NCBI RefSeq assembly: GCF_900103805.1
Contig: NZ_FNIB01000007.1
Coordinates: 124,001 to 188,000, forward strand
Direction of reading: 5' to 3'
From: Cryobacterium flavum
GTDB taxonomy: Bacteria; Actinomycetota; Actinomycetes; Actinomycetales; Microbacteriaceae
Length of the DNA: 64,000 nt
Part shown: positions 9,481 through 17,596 of the stretch, in pieces
How the letters are laid out: each line of letters begins with the position of its first letter
Position numbering within the stretch: position 1 is the first letter of the stretch
Position numbers and translations under genes: made by a program
Notes under the pieces: generated by a model
The model's database searches: none
What the model was told of the DNA's origin: nothing
The model's input: only the letters and a program-made list of their open reading frames with translations

Positions 9481-9518
9481 GAACGGATGCTGCCTGGCCC
9501 AGCCGGCAGCATCCGTTC
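9481..9518 (+). terminator. Hairpin terminator of proS made from an inverted pair of the ACGGATGC word
   Basis: Perfect 14-bp stem GAACGGATGCTGCC / GGCAGCATCCGTTC with a 10-nt loop (9495-9504). No U-tract follows. The stem contains the over-represented octamer in both orientations. Confidence 0.6.
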
Positions 9519-9588
9519 TGCAGCGAACCCAGCAGGACCGGACCAGCCCGGGCGAGTGGGTGACGGGGCGCCGCAGATTCGGGTACCG

Positions 9589-9594
9589 TAGTAT
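9589..9594 (+). promoter_or_regulatory. Candidate -10 for the nusA-ylxR-infB operon
   Basis: TAGTAT about 67 nt before nusA, giving a leader with a GC-rich potential hairpin (9600-9625). No convincing -35 element. The rest of the 195-bp gap between proS and nusA holds the proS hairpin; no rimP gene is present here. Confidence 0.4.
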
Positions 9595-9661
9595 TCAGCC
9601 CGCTGCGCGGTTTCGCGGCGGCAAGATCATGCGACGAGATCGTACGTAGAGGAGGCCGGCC

Positions 9662-10699
9662 ATGGACATCGACCTCAGTGTTTTGCGGCTACTGGAGCGC
9701 GAAAAAGAGATTCCCTTCGAGGAACTCGTGCAAATCATTGAACAGGCGATTCTGACCGCCTATGTCAAGCACACCCAGCAGGACGTGTCGAAGCTTGAGG
9801 CGTCGAAGATTGCTGAAGCCAAGCACGATATCCAGGAAGTGCCCGAAGCGCGCGTCGTTCTCGACCGCAAGTCCGGGCACGTGGATATCTACATTCCCGA
9901 GCATGACGACGAGGGCAACGTCATCGGCGAAGCCGTCGACAACCCGACCGACTTCGGTCGTATTGCGGCCTTCGCCGCCAAGCAGGTCATCAACCAGCGT
10001 CTGCGCGACCTGGCCGACGATGCAGTGCTCGGCGAGTTCAAAGGCCGCGAGGGTGACATCGTCGCCGGTATCATCCAGCAGGGTCCGAACCCGCGCATGA
10101 TCCACGTCGACCTCGGTACCATCGAAGCGATCATGCCCCCCGAGGAGCAGGTCCCCACCGAGAGCTACGTGCACGGAGCGCGCATCCGCGTGTTCGTCAC
10201 GGCCGTCGGTCGCGGGCTCAAGGGCCCGCAGATCACCGTGTCGCGCACCCACCCGTCGCTCGTGCGCAAGCTGTTCGCACTCGAGGTGCCCGAGATTGCC
10301 AGCGGAGTCGTCGAGATCGTGTCACTCGCCCGCGAAGCCGGCCACCGCACCAAGATTGCGGTGCGCGCGACCGAGCCGGGCGTCAACGCCAAGGGCGCCT
10401 GCATCGGCGAACTCGGCCAGCGTGTGCGCGCCGTGACCGTCGAACTCAACAACGAGAAGATAGACATCGTCGATTTCTCGCCCGACCTCGCGACCTTCGT
10501 CGCGAGCGCACTGTCTCCGGCCAAGGTGACCAGCGCCTATGTGATCGACCAGTCGATCAAGGCAGTGCGAGCCCTCGTGCCCGACTACCAGCTCTCGCTC
10601 GCCATCGGCAAGGAGGGCCAGAATGCCCGCCTCGCGGCAAAGCTCACCGGCGCGAAAATCGACATTCAGCCGGACAGCATTCTGGAGGATGCCGAATAG
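9662..10699 (+). CDS. nusA: Transcription termination/antitermination protein NusA
   Basis: 345 residues: N-terminal RNA-polymerase-binding domain (MDIDLSVLRLLEREKEIPFE), S1 domain at about 130-200, and two KH domains to about 340 (SLAREAGHRTKIAV and SLAIGKEGQNARLAAKLTGA). It lacks the C-terminal acidic repeats of enterobacterial NusA, as is usual in actinobacteria. Strong ribosome site GAGGAGG before ATG 9662. First gene of the nusA-ylxR-infB operon; it modulates pausing, Rho-independent termination and rRNA antitermination. Confidence 0.97.
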   Translation: MDIDLSVLRLLEREKEIPFEELVQIIEQAILTAYVKHTQQDVSKLEASKIAEAKHDIQEVPEARVVLDRKSGHVDIYIPEHDDEGNVIGEAVDNPTDFGRIAAFAAKQVINQRLRDLADDAVLGEFKGREGDIVAGIIQQGPNPRMIHVDLGTIEAIMPPEEQVPTESYVHGARIRVFVTAVGRGLKGPQITVSRTHPSLVRKLFALEVPEIASGVVEIVSLAREAGHRTKIAVRATEPGVNAKGACIGELGQRVRAVTVELNNEKIDIVDFSPDLATFVASALSPAKVTSAYVIDQSIKAVRALVPDYQLSLAIGKEGQNARLAAKLTGAKIDIQPDSILEDAE

Positions 10700-10707
10700 G
10701 GGGTACG

Positions 10708-10965
10708 ATGGACTCCGTAAGAACGTGTATTGGCTGCCGTTCGCGCGCCCCTCGATCCTCACTTTTGCGGATCGTTGCTGGGAAATCAGAAGTTGTGGTG
10801 GATGAAACCGCCACAATCCCCGGTAGAGGTGCGTGGCTGCACGCCCGTGAATCGTGCTTTCAGGATGCCGTAAGGCGACACGCTTTCGGGCGTGCCTTTC
10901 GCGTGACCAGGTCACTGGACGCGAAACAACTAGAGAACAGGCTGAATTGGCTTATGGATAACTAA
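10708..10965 (+). CDS. ylxR: YlxR family RNA/nucleoid-binding protein (DUF448)
   Basis: 85 residues with the YlxR signature RTCIGCRSRAPRSSLLRI near the N terminus and GRGAWLHARESCFQDAVRR in the middle. Sits 8 bp after nusA and before infB, the universal YlxR position. Members are small basic proteins implicated in RNA binding or gene regulation; the precise role is not settled. Confidence 0.94.
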   Translation: MDSVRTCIGCRSRAPRSSLLRIVAGKSEVVVDETATIPGRGAWLHARESCFQDAVRRHAFGRAFRVTRSLDAKQLENRLNWLMDN

Positions 10966-11041
10966 TGAGCGGCTCGAAATGAGACCCGTCCGTTACTAAC
11001 GGTCTGCCCCTTTCCGGGTGCAGGCCCGGAACAGGAGAATT

Positions 11042-13885
11042 GTGGCTGCGAAACCACGCGTGCACGAGATCGCTACCGAACTCGGACTCGAAAGCAAGGA
11101 TGTCCTTGCTAAATTGAAAGAAATGGGCGAGTTCGTCAAAGGGCCGTCTTCCAGTGTTGAACCGCCCGTAGCGCGTCGCCTCCGCGTCGCTCTTGAAGCC
11201 GTCAGCGCCGCCGCCAAGGCTGCAACGCCCGCGCCCGCTGCCAGTACCCCAACTCCGGCTCGTCCGAGCCACGGCGCCAAGCCGGGAGCTCGTCCGGGCC
11301 CGAAGCCCGCTGCCGAACCGGTCGCCCCGGTTGCGTCCGAGGCCGCTCCCGCAGTGGATGCCGCGCCCCTTCCGGTCGCGCCGCTCACCGTCGCTGAGCG
11401 CCAGACCCAGGCCGCCGAGAAGGCTGCCGCTGCCCAGAAGGCTGCTGCCGCCGACAAGGCCGCCGCCGCTGAGGCCGCCGACAAGCCCAGCACCGATACC
11501 CCGGAAGCGAAGACCGCGGCAGGATCGGCTACGCCGGTCAAGCCGGGTATGCCTCGCCCCGGAGCTGCACGACCGGGCAATAACCCGTTCGCCAGCAACC
11601 AGGGCATGGGTCAGCGTCCGGCCCAGCCGCCGCGTCCGGGTAACAACCCGTTCGCGAGTGCGCAGGGCATGGGCCAGCGCCCCGCAACACCCACCCCGAG
11701 CAACATTCCGCGCCCTCCGGCGCCTCGCCCAGGCGCCCCGCGCCCTGGCGGACCCGGCCAGGCTGCACGCCCGACCGGTTTCGGACAGCGTCCGGGCGCT
11801 TTCCAGCGTCCAGGCGGCGCTCCGGGTGGAGCCGGCGCCGCACGCCCCGGATTCACTCGTCCCGGCGCTCCCGCCGGAGCTCCCGGCTTCGGCCCGCCTC
11901 GCCCCGCCGGTGGAGGAGGCGGAGCCGGTCGCGGTCGCGGCCCGGGCGGTGGCACCGCTGGTGCCTTCGGTCGCGGTGGCGGCAAGAACAAGGCGCGCAA
12001 GTCGAAGCGTACGAAGAGAGCAGAGTTCGAGCTGCGCGAGGCCCCGTCGCTGGGTGGAGTATCAGTACCCCGCGGCGACGGCGGAACCGTTGTGCGTCTG
12101 CGTCGCGGAGCATCCATTACGGACTTCGCCGACAAGATTGACGCCAGCCCAGGAAACCTCGTTACCGTACTGTTCCACCTCGGTGAAATGGCCACGGCAA
12201 CGGAGTCCCTCGATGAGGCCACGTTCGACGTGCTCGGCAGCGAGCTCGGCTACAAGATCCAGATGGTCTCGCCCGATGACGAAGACCGTGAGCTGCTGCT
12301 CGCGTTCGACATCGACATCGACCAGGAACTCGAAGACGAAACCGATGAAGACCTCGAGATTCGTCCTCCCGTCGTGACCGTCATGGGCCACGTCGACCAC
12401 GGTAAGACCGCGCTCCTTGACGCGATCCGTAACGCCAAGGTCGCCGAGGGTGAAGCCGGTGGAATCACGCAGCACATCGGTGCGTACCAGATCATCACCG
12501 AGCACGAGGGTATCGACCGCGCGCTGACCTTCATTGACACACCGGGTCACGAGGCGTTCACCGCCATGCGTGCTCGTGGTGCGCAGGTCACCGACATCGC
12601 CATCCTCGTGGTCGCTGCCGATGACGGCATCATGCCGCAGACGATTGAGGCGCTCAACCACGCCCAGGCCGCCAACGTGCCGATCGTCGTCGCAGTGAAC
12701 AAGATCGACAAGCCCGGCGCCAACCCGCAGAAGGTGCGTCAGCAGCTCACCGAATTCGGCCTCGTCGCCGAAGAATACGGCGGAGACGTCATGTTCGTCG
12801 ACGTGTCGGCCAAGAACAAGACCGGCATCAAGGAAATCCTTGACGCCGTGCTCCTGGTCGCTGACGCCGGACTCGACATGCGCTCCAACCCGAACAAGGA
12901 TGCCCGCGGTGTCGCCATCGAGGCTCGCCTCGACAAGGGCCGCGGCGCGGTGGCAACCGTGCTCATCCAGTCCGGAACGCTGCACGTTGGAGACTCCATC
13001 GTCGCCGGAACGGCCTATGGCCGCGTTCGTGCGATGGCCGACGAAAACGGTGTTGCCGTTCTCGCCGCCACGCCGTCCCGCGCGGTTCAGGTGCAGGGTT
13101 TGTCGAGCGTTCCCCGCGCCGGCGACACCTTTCTCGTCATCGAGGAAGACCGTACAGCCCGTCAGATCGCTGAGAAGCGTGAAGCCGCCGAGCGCAACGC
13201 GCTGCTGGCCAAGGCCCGCAAGCGCATCAGCCTCGAAGACTTCACCCGTGCTCTCGAAGAGGGCAAGGTCGAGTCGCTCAACCTCATCATCAAGGGTGAC
13301 GTTTCCGGTGCCGTTGAGGCCCTGGAAGAGTCGCTGCTCAAGATCGAGGTCGACGATTCGGTTCAGCTGCGCATCATCCACCGTGGTGTCGGTGCGGTCA
13401 CGGAGAGCGACGTCAACCTCGCTACCGTCGACAACGCCATCATCATCGGGTTCAACGTTCGCCCCGACACGAAGGCCCGCGAGCGTGCTGCCCGCGAAGG
13501 CGTCGACGTGCGCTTCTACTCCGTCATCTACTCCGCCCTCGAGGACATCGAGAATTCCCTCAAGGGAATGCTCAAGCCCGAGTACGAGGAGATCCAGAGC
13601 GGTATCGCCGAAATTCGCGAGGTTTTCAGCTCGTCGAAGTTCGGAAACGTCGCCGGTGTCATCGTGCGCTCCGGTACCATCACCCGAAATGCCAAGGCTC
13701 GCGTTATTCGCGAGGGCATAGTGGTGGGGGACAACCTGGGCATCGAGTCGCTGCGTCGCTTCAAGGACGACGTCACCGAGGTTCGTACGGACTTCGAGTG
13801 TGGTATCGGACTGGGCAAGTTCAACGACATCCGAATTGGCGATGAGATTGAGACCATCGAAATGAAGGAGAAGCCGCGCGTCTAG
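11042..13885 (+). CDS. infB: Translation initiation factor IF-2
   Basis: 947 residues from GTG 11042, chosen because AGGAG lies 4 nt upstream and the protein then starts [19 protein letters not shown] as in other actinobacteria; a GTG 24 nt earlier is rejected. Long Pro/Gly/Ala/Arg-rich N-terminal linker (residues about 60-330) contains two near-identical copies of [14 protein letters not shown] and a [11 protein letters not shown] segment. GTPase motifs: GHVDHGKT near 449-456, DTPGHEAF near 499, NKID near 553. C-terminal C1/C2 domains bind fMet-tRNA. It delivers initiator tRNA to the 30S subunit. Confidence 0.97.
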   Translation: MAAKPRVHEIATELGLESKDVLAKLKEMGEFVKGPSSSVEPPVARRLRVALEAVSAAAKAATPAPAASTPTPARPSHGAKPGARPGPKPAAEPVAPVASEAAPAVDAAPLPVAPLTVAERQTQAAEKAAAAQKAAAADKAAAAEAADKPSTDTPEAKTAAGSATPVKPGMPRPGAARPGNNPFASNQGMGQRPAQPPRPGNNPFASAQGMGQRPATPTPSNIPRPPAPRPGAPRPGGPGQAARPTGFGQRPGAFQRPGGAPGGAGAARPGFTRPGAPAGAPGFGPPRPAGGGGGAGRGRGPGGGTAGAFGRGGGKNKARKSKRTKRAEFELREAPSLGGVSVPRGDGGTVVRLRRGASITDFADKIDASPGNLVTVLFHLGEMATATESLDEATFDVLGSELGYKIQMVSPDDEDRELLLAFDIDIDQELEDETDEDLEIRPPVVTVMGHVDHGKTALLDAIRNAKVAEGEAGGITQHIGAYQIITEHEGIDRALTFIDTPGHEAFTAMRARGAQVTDIAILVVAADDGIMPQTIEALNHAQAANVPIVVAVNKIDKPGANPQKVRQQLTEFGLVAEEYGGDVMFVDVSAKNKTGIKEILDAVLLVADAGLDMRSNPNKDARGVAIEARLDKGRGAVATVLIQSGTLHVGDSIVAGTAYGRVRAMADENGVAVLAATPSRAVQVQGLSSVPRAGDTFLVIEEDRTARQIAEKREAAERNALLAKARKRISLEDFTRALEEGKVESLNLIIKGDVSGAVEALEESLLKIEVDDSVQLRIIHRGVGAVTESDVNLATVDNAIIIGFNVRPDTKARERAAREGVDVRFYSVIYSALEDIENSLKGMLKPEYEEIQSGIAEIREVFSSSKFGNVAGVIVRSGTITRNAKARVIREGIVVGDNLGIESLRRFKDDVTEVRTDFECGIGLGKFNDIRIGDEIETIEMKEKPRV

Positions 13886-13899
13886 CGTTGGTTTGGGGG

Positions 13900-13923
13900 G
13901 TCGGGCTTCTCACGGAGCCCGAC
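13900..13923 (+). terminator. Terminator hairpin after infB
   Basis: 8-bp perfect stem GTCGGGCT / AGCCCGAC with an 8-nt loop, 14 bp after the infB stop. A short TT follows. Confidence 0.55.
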
Positions 13924-13932
13924 TTCCGCATT

Positions 13933-14022
13933 GGGTCGGGTCTCCGCAAATTTCCCCTTGAAAAGGAAAGAGCGGGGACCCCTACCCCGATTCCCTTTTC
14001 AAGGGAAAATTTGCCCCGACCC
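13933..14022. repeat. Long imperfect inverted repeat between infB and rbfA
   Basis: About 90 nt fold back on themselves: GGGTCGGG (13933-13940) pairs with CCCGACCC, GCAAATTTCCCCTTGAAAAGG (13946-13966) pairs with 13994-14014 with one mismatch, and CGGGG (13973-13977) pairs with CCCCG (13985-13989) around a 7-nt loop. Each arm is itself palindromic around CCTTGAAAAGG / CCCTTTTCAAGGG. No U-tract. The remaining bases to rbfA include one copy of GCATCCGT (14038-14045) and an AT-rich stretch that may hold the rbfA promoter. Confidence 0.75.
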
Positions 14023-14106
14023 TCAGTTGGGTAGGCAGCATCCGTTTAATACGGTGAAAAAACGGAAGTACCTGGCGCTTCGGTGCCGGCTAACAAGGAG
14101 TAAGTC

Positions 14107-14589
14107 ATGGCAGATCCGGAACGCGCCAGAAAGATGGCGGACCGCATTAAGGTCATCATCGCCAAGCGGCTGGAGCGGGGACTTCGCGACCCGAGGCTCG
14201 GGTTCGTGACCATCACAGACGTGAAGGTCACGGGCGATCTGCAGCACGCATCGGTGTTCTACACCGTGTACGGCTCGATCGAGGAGCGTACCGACAGCGC
14301 AGCGGCGTTGAAGGCTGCGACCGGGCTGATGCGCAGCGAAGTGGGAAAGAACATCACCGCGCGGCTGACACCGTCGATCGAGTTCATCGCGGATGGTATC
14401 CCGGAGAACGCGGCGCTCATCGACGATCTGTTGCGCGAAGCGCACGACCGCGACAGTGCGACCGAGGACAGCAAGGGCACGGCCACGTACGCCGGCGACG
14501 CCGACCCGTACAAGAAGCCACGCGAGTACGACCTCGACGACGACTCTGATGACGATGAGTCTGACGCCGCGAGCAGCGCGAAGCACTAG
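14107..14589 (+). CDS. rbfA: 30S ribosome-binding factor RbfA
   Basis: 160 residues with the RbfA KH-like fold: MADPERARKMADRIKVIIAK, GLRDPRLGFVTITDVKVTGDL, and the C-terminal FIADGIPENAALIDDLLREA. It assists 16S rRNA 5'-end maturation on the 30S subunit. A 35-residue acidic tail (DLDDDSDDDESD) follows the domain. Start ATG 14107 has an AAGGAG site. Ends just before the palindromic element that separates it from convergent folA. Confidence 0.95.
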   Translation: MADPERARKMADRIKVIIAKRLERGLRDPRLGFVTITDVKVTGDLQHASVFYTVYGSIEERTDSAAALKAATGLMRSEVGKNITARLTPSIEFIADGIPENAALIDDLLREAHDRDSATEDSKGTATYAGDADPYKKPREYDLDDDSDDDESDAASSAKH

Positions 14590-14604
14590 CACCACCAGCA
14601 CACT

Positions 14605-14677
14605 GAACGGGGCCCAGGCCCCGTCCCCGGGCCCAGTTTATAAACTGGGCCCTCGGACGGGGCCTGGGCCCCGTCCG
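14605..14677. repeat. Palindromic intergenic element, copy 1 (probable bidirectional terminator)
   Basis: Core 14629-14652 is a perfect 24-bp palindrome, GGGCCCAGTTTA followed by its reverse complement. On its right 14654-14677 is a second palindrome, CGGACGGGGCC-TG-GGCCCCGTCCG. On its left a matching ACGGGGCC-CA-GGCCCCGT is the mirror image of the right one, so the whole 73 bp is also one large inverted repeat. It lies between the convergent genes rbfA and folA. A related copy is at 39568-39646. Confidence 0.85.
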
Positions 14678-14711
14678 CGTTGAGGGGTGCACTCCCGGCG
14701 GCTGCGGTGGG

Positions 14712-15230
14712 CTAGGACGTCGGGGCCGGGACGGGTGCGGGGGTGCGCTCGTAACGCGCGAAACGGTACGGGAGTGCCGTGGTCGCGCTTAGCCATCCGC
14801 TTGGCGGGTTTGCGGTCACGCGGGTCCAGGCGGCCGTGATGGCGGGGGCGTAGGTGTCGCCGGCAATGGAGGCATCGATCTCGGTCACCTCGAGCACGTC
14901 GGCGTAGGGCAGAGCGAGCCCATAGATTTCAGCGCCGCCGATCACCCACAGGTCACCCTCGGTGAGGGCGAGAGCGTCTTCCAGGGTGTGGGCAACGGAT
15001 GCCCCCGCCGCGGCCCAGCCGCGCTGCCTGGTGATCACCACGTTCTTTCGGCCCGGAAGGGGGCGGAATCGTTCGGGGAGGGAATCCCAGGTGCGCCGGC
15101 CCATGATGACGGCGCTGCCACTCGTGACGGCACGAAAATGGGCGAGGTCCTCCGGCAGGTGCCAGGGCATGACCCCATCCGCCCCGATGACGCCGCCGAG
15201 CGTCTGCGCCCAGATCAGGCCAAGGGTCAT
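14712..15230 (-). CDS. folA: Dihydrofolate reductase
   Basis: 172 residues. N terminus [30 protein letters not shown] carries the Met20-loop and catalytic acidic residue (PWHLPED); NADPH-binding [20 protein letters not shown] and [12 protein letters not shown] are intact. Reduces dihydrofolate produced by the adjacent thymidylate synthase, whose stop codon overlaps its ATG (4 bp). The two form a thyA-folA operon transcribed leftwards. Confidence 0.96.
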   Translation of the reverse strand: MTLGLIWAQTLGGVIGADGVMPWHLPEDLAHFRAVTSGSAVIMGRRTWDSLPERFRPLPGRKNVVITRQRGWAAAGASVAHTLEDALALTEGDLWVIGGAEIYGLALPYADVLEVTEIDASIAGDTYAPAITAAWTRVTANPPSGWLSATTALPYRFARYERTPAPVPAPTS

Positions 15231-16048
15231 ACCGCCACCGCGCCGCGGATGGCGGGATGGTGCTGGTAGTTCTCCAGCACGAGGTCGTCGTACTCGTAGT
15301 CGAACAGGCTCGCGCGGCCCGGCTTGATGCGCAGCGTGGGGGAGGGGAACGCAGCGCGCGAGAGCTGCTCCGTGACCTGCTCGACGTGGTTGTCGTAGAT
15401 GTGGCAGTCCCCGCCGGTCCAGACGAATTCACCGAGTTCGAGGCCGGCCTGCTCGGCGACGAGCTGGGTGAGCAGGGCGTAACTGGCAATGTTGAACGGC
15501 ACGCCGAGAAACAGATCGGCGCTGCGCTGATACAGCTGGCAGGACAGCTTGCCGTCGGCCACGTAGAACTGGAACAGGGCATGGCAGGGAGCGAGGGCCA
15601 TTTTCGGCAGGTCGGCCACGTTCCAGGCCGAGACGATCATGCGCCGTGAATCCGGATCGGTGTGCAGGGTGTCGAGCACCTGGCTGATCTGGTCGATGGT
15701 CTCACCGCCCGGGGTGGGCCAGGACCGCCACTGTACCCCGTAGACCGGGCCGAGCTCGCCGTTCTCGTCGGCCCACTCGTTCCAGATGCGCACACCCTTC
15801 TCCTGCAGCCAGGTGACGTTGGAGTCGCCGCGCAGAAACCAGAGCAGCTCGTAGGCGATCGACGCGAAGTGCACCCGTTTCGTAGTCACAAGCGGAAAGC
15901 CTGCGGCCAGGTCGAAGCGCAGCTGACGGCCGAACACGCTGCGGGTGCCGGTTCCGGTGCGGTCGGCCTTGCGGGCACCGTTCGCGAGGGTGTCGCGCAG
16001 TAGCGCTGAGTACTGGGCATCGGCGGTTGAAGAAGTAGTAACGGTCAC
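15227..16048 (-). CDS. thyA: Thymidylate synthase (ThyA type)
   Basis: 273 residues. Makes dTMP from dUMP and methylene-THF. Catalytic cysteine in [12 protein letters not shown] near residue 154, dUMP-binding [19 protein letters not shown], and folate-binding DNHVEQV region. GTG start at 16048, with a 6-nt-spaced TACGAT upstream in the 22-bp gap to mutY, so the thyA-folA message appears leaderless and independent of mutY. Confidence 0.97.
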   Translation of the reverse strand: MTVTTSSTADAQYSALLRDTLANGARKADRTGTGTRSVFGRQLRFDLAAGFPLVTTKRVHFASIAYELLWFLRGDSNVTWLQEKGVRIWNEWADENGELGPVYGVQWRSWPTPGGETIDQISQVLDTLHTDPDSRRMIVSAWNVADLPKMALAPCHALFQFYVADGKLSCQLYQRSADLFLGVPFNIASYALLTQLVAEQAGLELGEFVWTGGDCHIYDNHVEQVTEQLSRAAFPSPTLRIKPGRASLFDYEYDDLVLENYQHHPAIRGAVAV

Positions 16049-16054
16049 CGGTCA

Positions 16055-16060
16055 ATCGTA
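16055..16060 (-). promoter_or_regulatory. -10 element of thyA-folA (leaderless)
   Basis: TACGAT on the minus strand, then 6 nt, then the GTG start of thyA. Confidence 0.55.
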
Positions 16061-16070
16061 AGCGATGCGC

Positions 16071-16970
16071 TCACACCGGCAGGGTGTAGCCGCCCTGCGC
16101 CCGCATGGCCAGGCCGTCGGCCAGGAGGCTGGCCAGCGCGCGCCGCAACTGGACTGAATCCGGCCAGAGTGTGTCGAGCTCGGCATCCGTCACCGAACGG
16201 TGGGTGGACCGCAGTTCGGCCATGATCAGGCCGCGCACCTGCCGGTCGCTGCCCTCGAACTTCTTCTGCCCGGCCTTGCGGGTGCCGGTGTATTCCGGGT
16301 AGTCAGCGGCCCGCCACGCGCACACATTCCGAATCGGGCATACATCGCAGTGTGGGCTGCGGCTGGTGCACACCACCGCACCGAGTTCCATGATCGCGGC
16401 GTTGAACAGGGCCGCCTCCTGGGCACTCTGCGGCAGCAACTTGCCCATCGACTCGAGGTCGCGGCCTCGGCTGGGCGGGGAGGGTTCGCCGGCGCCGGCA
16501 ATCGCCCGGGCGATCACCCGCCGCGTGTTGGTATCCACGACCGGATGCCGATAGCCATACGCAAACGTCGCCACCGCCCGCGCGGTGTAATCCCCAATGC
16601 CGGTCAGGGCCAGCAGATCGTCAAGGTCGGACGGTACGACGCCCCCGTGCAGCTCGGTGATCTGCACCGCCGCGGCGTGCAGCCACAGCGCGCGCCTCGG
16701 GTAGCCGAGGCTGGACCAGGCCCGTACCGCCTCGCTCGGCGGAACCGCGGCCAGAGAAGCGGGTGTGGGCCAGCGTGCCAGCCACTCTTCCAGCCGGGGA
16801 ATGACCCGGTTCACCGGCGTCTGCTGCAGCATGAACTCGCTCACCAGAATGCCCCAGGCCCCGAAGCCGTCGCGGCGCCACGGCAGGTCGCGGGCGTTCT
16901 CGGTGAACCAGGCGTTGAGCGTGGCGCTGACAGAGGCCGCATTGGTCTGCGGAGAGGGTGTGACGTTCAT
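16071..16970 (-). CDS. mutY: A/G-specific adenine glycosylase
   Basis: 299 residues. Removes adenine mispaired with 8-oxoguanine. HhH-GPD motif LLALTGIGDYTARAVATFAY with catalytic Asp in VVDTNTRRV near residue 143; the general-acid Glu is in VSEFMLQQTPVNRV. The [4Fe-4S] ligands form C-X6-C-X2-C-X5-C at residues about 200-217 (CTSRSPHCDVCPIRNVC). The C-terminal 8-oxoG recognition domain is shorter than in E. coli MutY, usual for actinobacteria. Together with the Nudix gene at 37.6 kb it points to an oxidised-guanine repair set. Confidence 0.95.
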   Translation of the reverse strand: MNVTPSPQTNAASVSATLNAWFTENARDLPWRRDGFGAWGILVSEFMLQQTPVNRVIPRLEEWLARWPTPASLAAVPPSEAVRAWSSLGYPRRALWLHAAAVQITELHGGVVPSDLDDLLALTGIGDYTARAVATFAYGYRHPVVDTNTRRVIARAIAGAGEPSPPSRGRDLESMGKLLPQSAQEAALFNAAIMELGAVVCTSRSPHCDVCPIRNVCAWRAADYPEYTGTRKAGQKKFEGSDRQVRGLIMAELRSTHRSVTDAELDTLWPDSVQLRRALASLLADGLAMRAQGGYTLPV

Positions 16971-16977
16971 CCGTTCT

Positions 16978-16987
16978 AACCTAGGCT
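16978..16987. promoter_or_regulatory. Overlapping divergent -10 elements of mutY and the uridine-kinase-like gene
   Basis: Only 23 bp separate the two start codons. TAGGCT on the plus strand (16982-16987) is 6 nt before ATG 16994; TAGGTT on the minus strand (16978-16983) is 7 nt before ATG 16970. The two hexamers overlap in CTAGG, so polymerases cannot occupy both at once. Confidence 0.6.
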
Positions 16988-16993
16988 CGATTC

Positions 16994-17596
16994 ATGAAGC
17001 TGGTTTCCACACCGCGCATCGACTTTCTGCGCACCCTCGCCGCCGAGATTCTGCACAACTACGGTCGAGGCCGCACGATCATCGCCATCGACGGAACGGA
17101 TGCCGCCGCTCGCGCCACTTTCGCCGACGACCTCGCCGCGGTCTTTCGTGAACAGGAGCGGCACGTGTTTCGGGCCAGCCTGCGCTACTTTCAGCACTCC
17201 CGCGCCGAACAAGAGCGCCTGGCACCCGACACACCAGACCGGCTCTACCGAGTCGGCTACGATTACTCCGCACTCCGCCGGGTACTGGTTGAACCGTTTC
17301 GGATGGGCGGCAGTACCGGCTTCGTCACCGAGGAATTCGACCCCGACCGCGACGCCTGGATTCAGCCGACCTGGCAGACCGCGCCCGCCGATGCCACGCT
17401 GATCATCGACGGCGACTACATCAACCGCCCCGAACTGCACGGGCTCTGGCTGTTCAGCGTGCTGCTGGAGGGCGAACGGGGCAGCGAGCCCCAAACGCGC
17501 TACCTCGCTGAGGTGCACCCACGCGATATCGTGTCGGCCGTGGTCGACGAGACCAACCCGCAGGCCCCGCGCCGCGTGCTGACCGACCGCTGCTAG
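16994..17596 (+). CDS. Uridine-kinase-like protein with degraded P-loop
   Basis: 200 residues resembling the uridine/cytidine kinase-like proteins common in Microbacteriaceae. The second half (LIIDGDYINRPELHGLWLFS) keeps the family pattern of DG followed by a hydrophobic segment and RPEL. The N-terminal nucleotide-binding loop, usually DGxDGAGKTTFA, reads DGTDAAARATFA: both glycines, the lysine and the first threonine are replaced. ATP hydrolysis by this copy is therefore doubtful. Convergent with panE, whose stop overlaps by 4 bp. Function unknown. Confidence 0.75.
   Translation: MKLVSTPRIDFLRTLAAEILHNYGRGRTIIAIDGTDAAARATFADDLAAVFREQERHVFRASLRYFQHSRAEQERLAPDTPDRLYRVGYDYSALRRVLVEPFRMGGSTGFVTEEFDPDRDAWIQPTWQTAPADATLIIDGDYINRPELHGLWLFSVLLEGERGSEPQTRYLAEVHPRDIVSAVVDETNPQAPRRVLTDRC

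Noticed and set aside
12062-13381. A 439-codon antisense frame within infB.
   Set aside because: Same GC-driven artefact opposite a strongly conserved gene.
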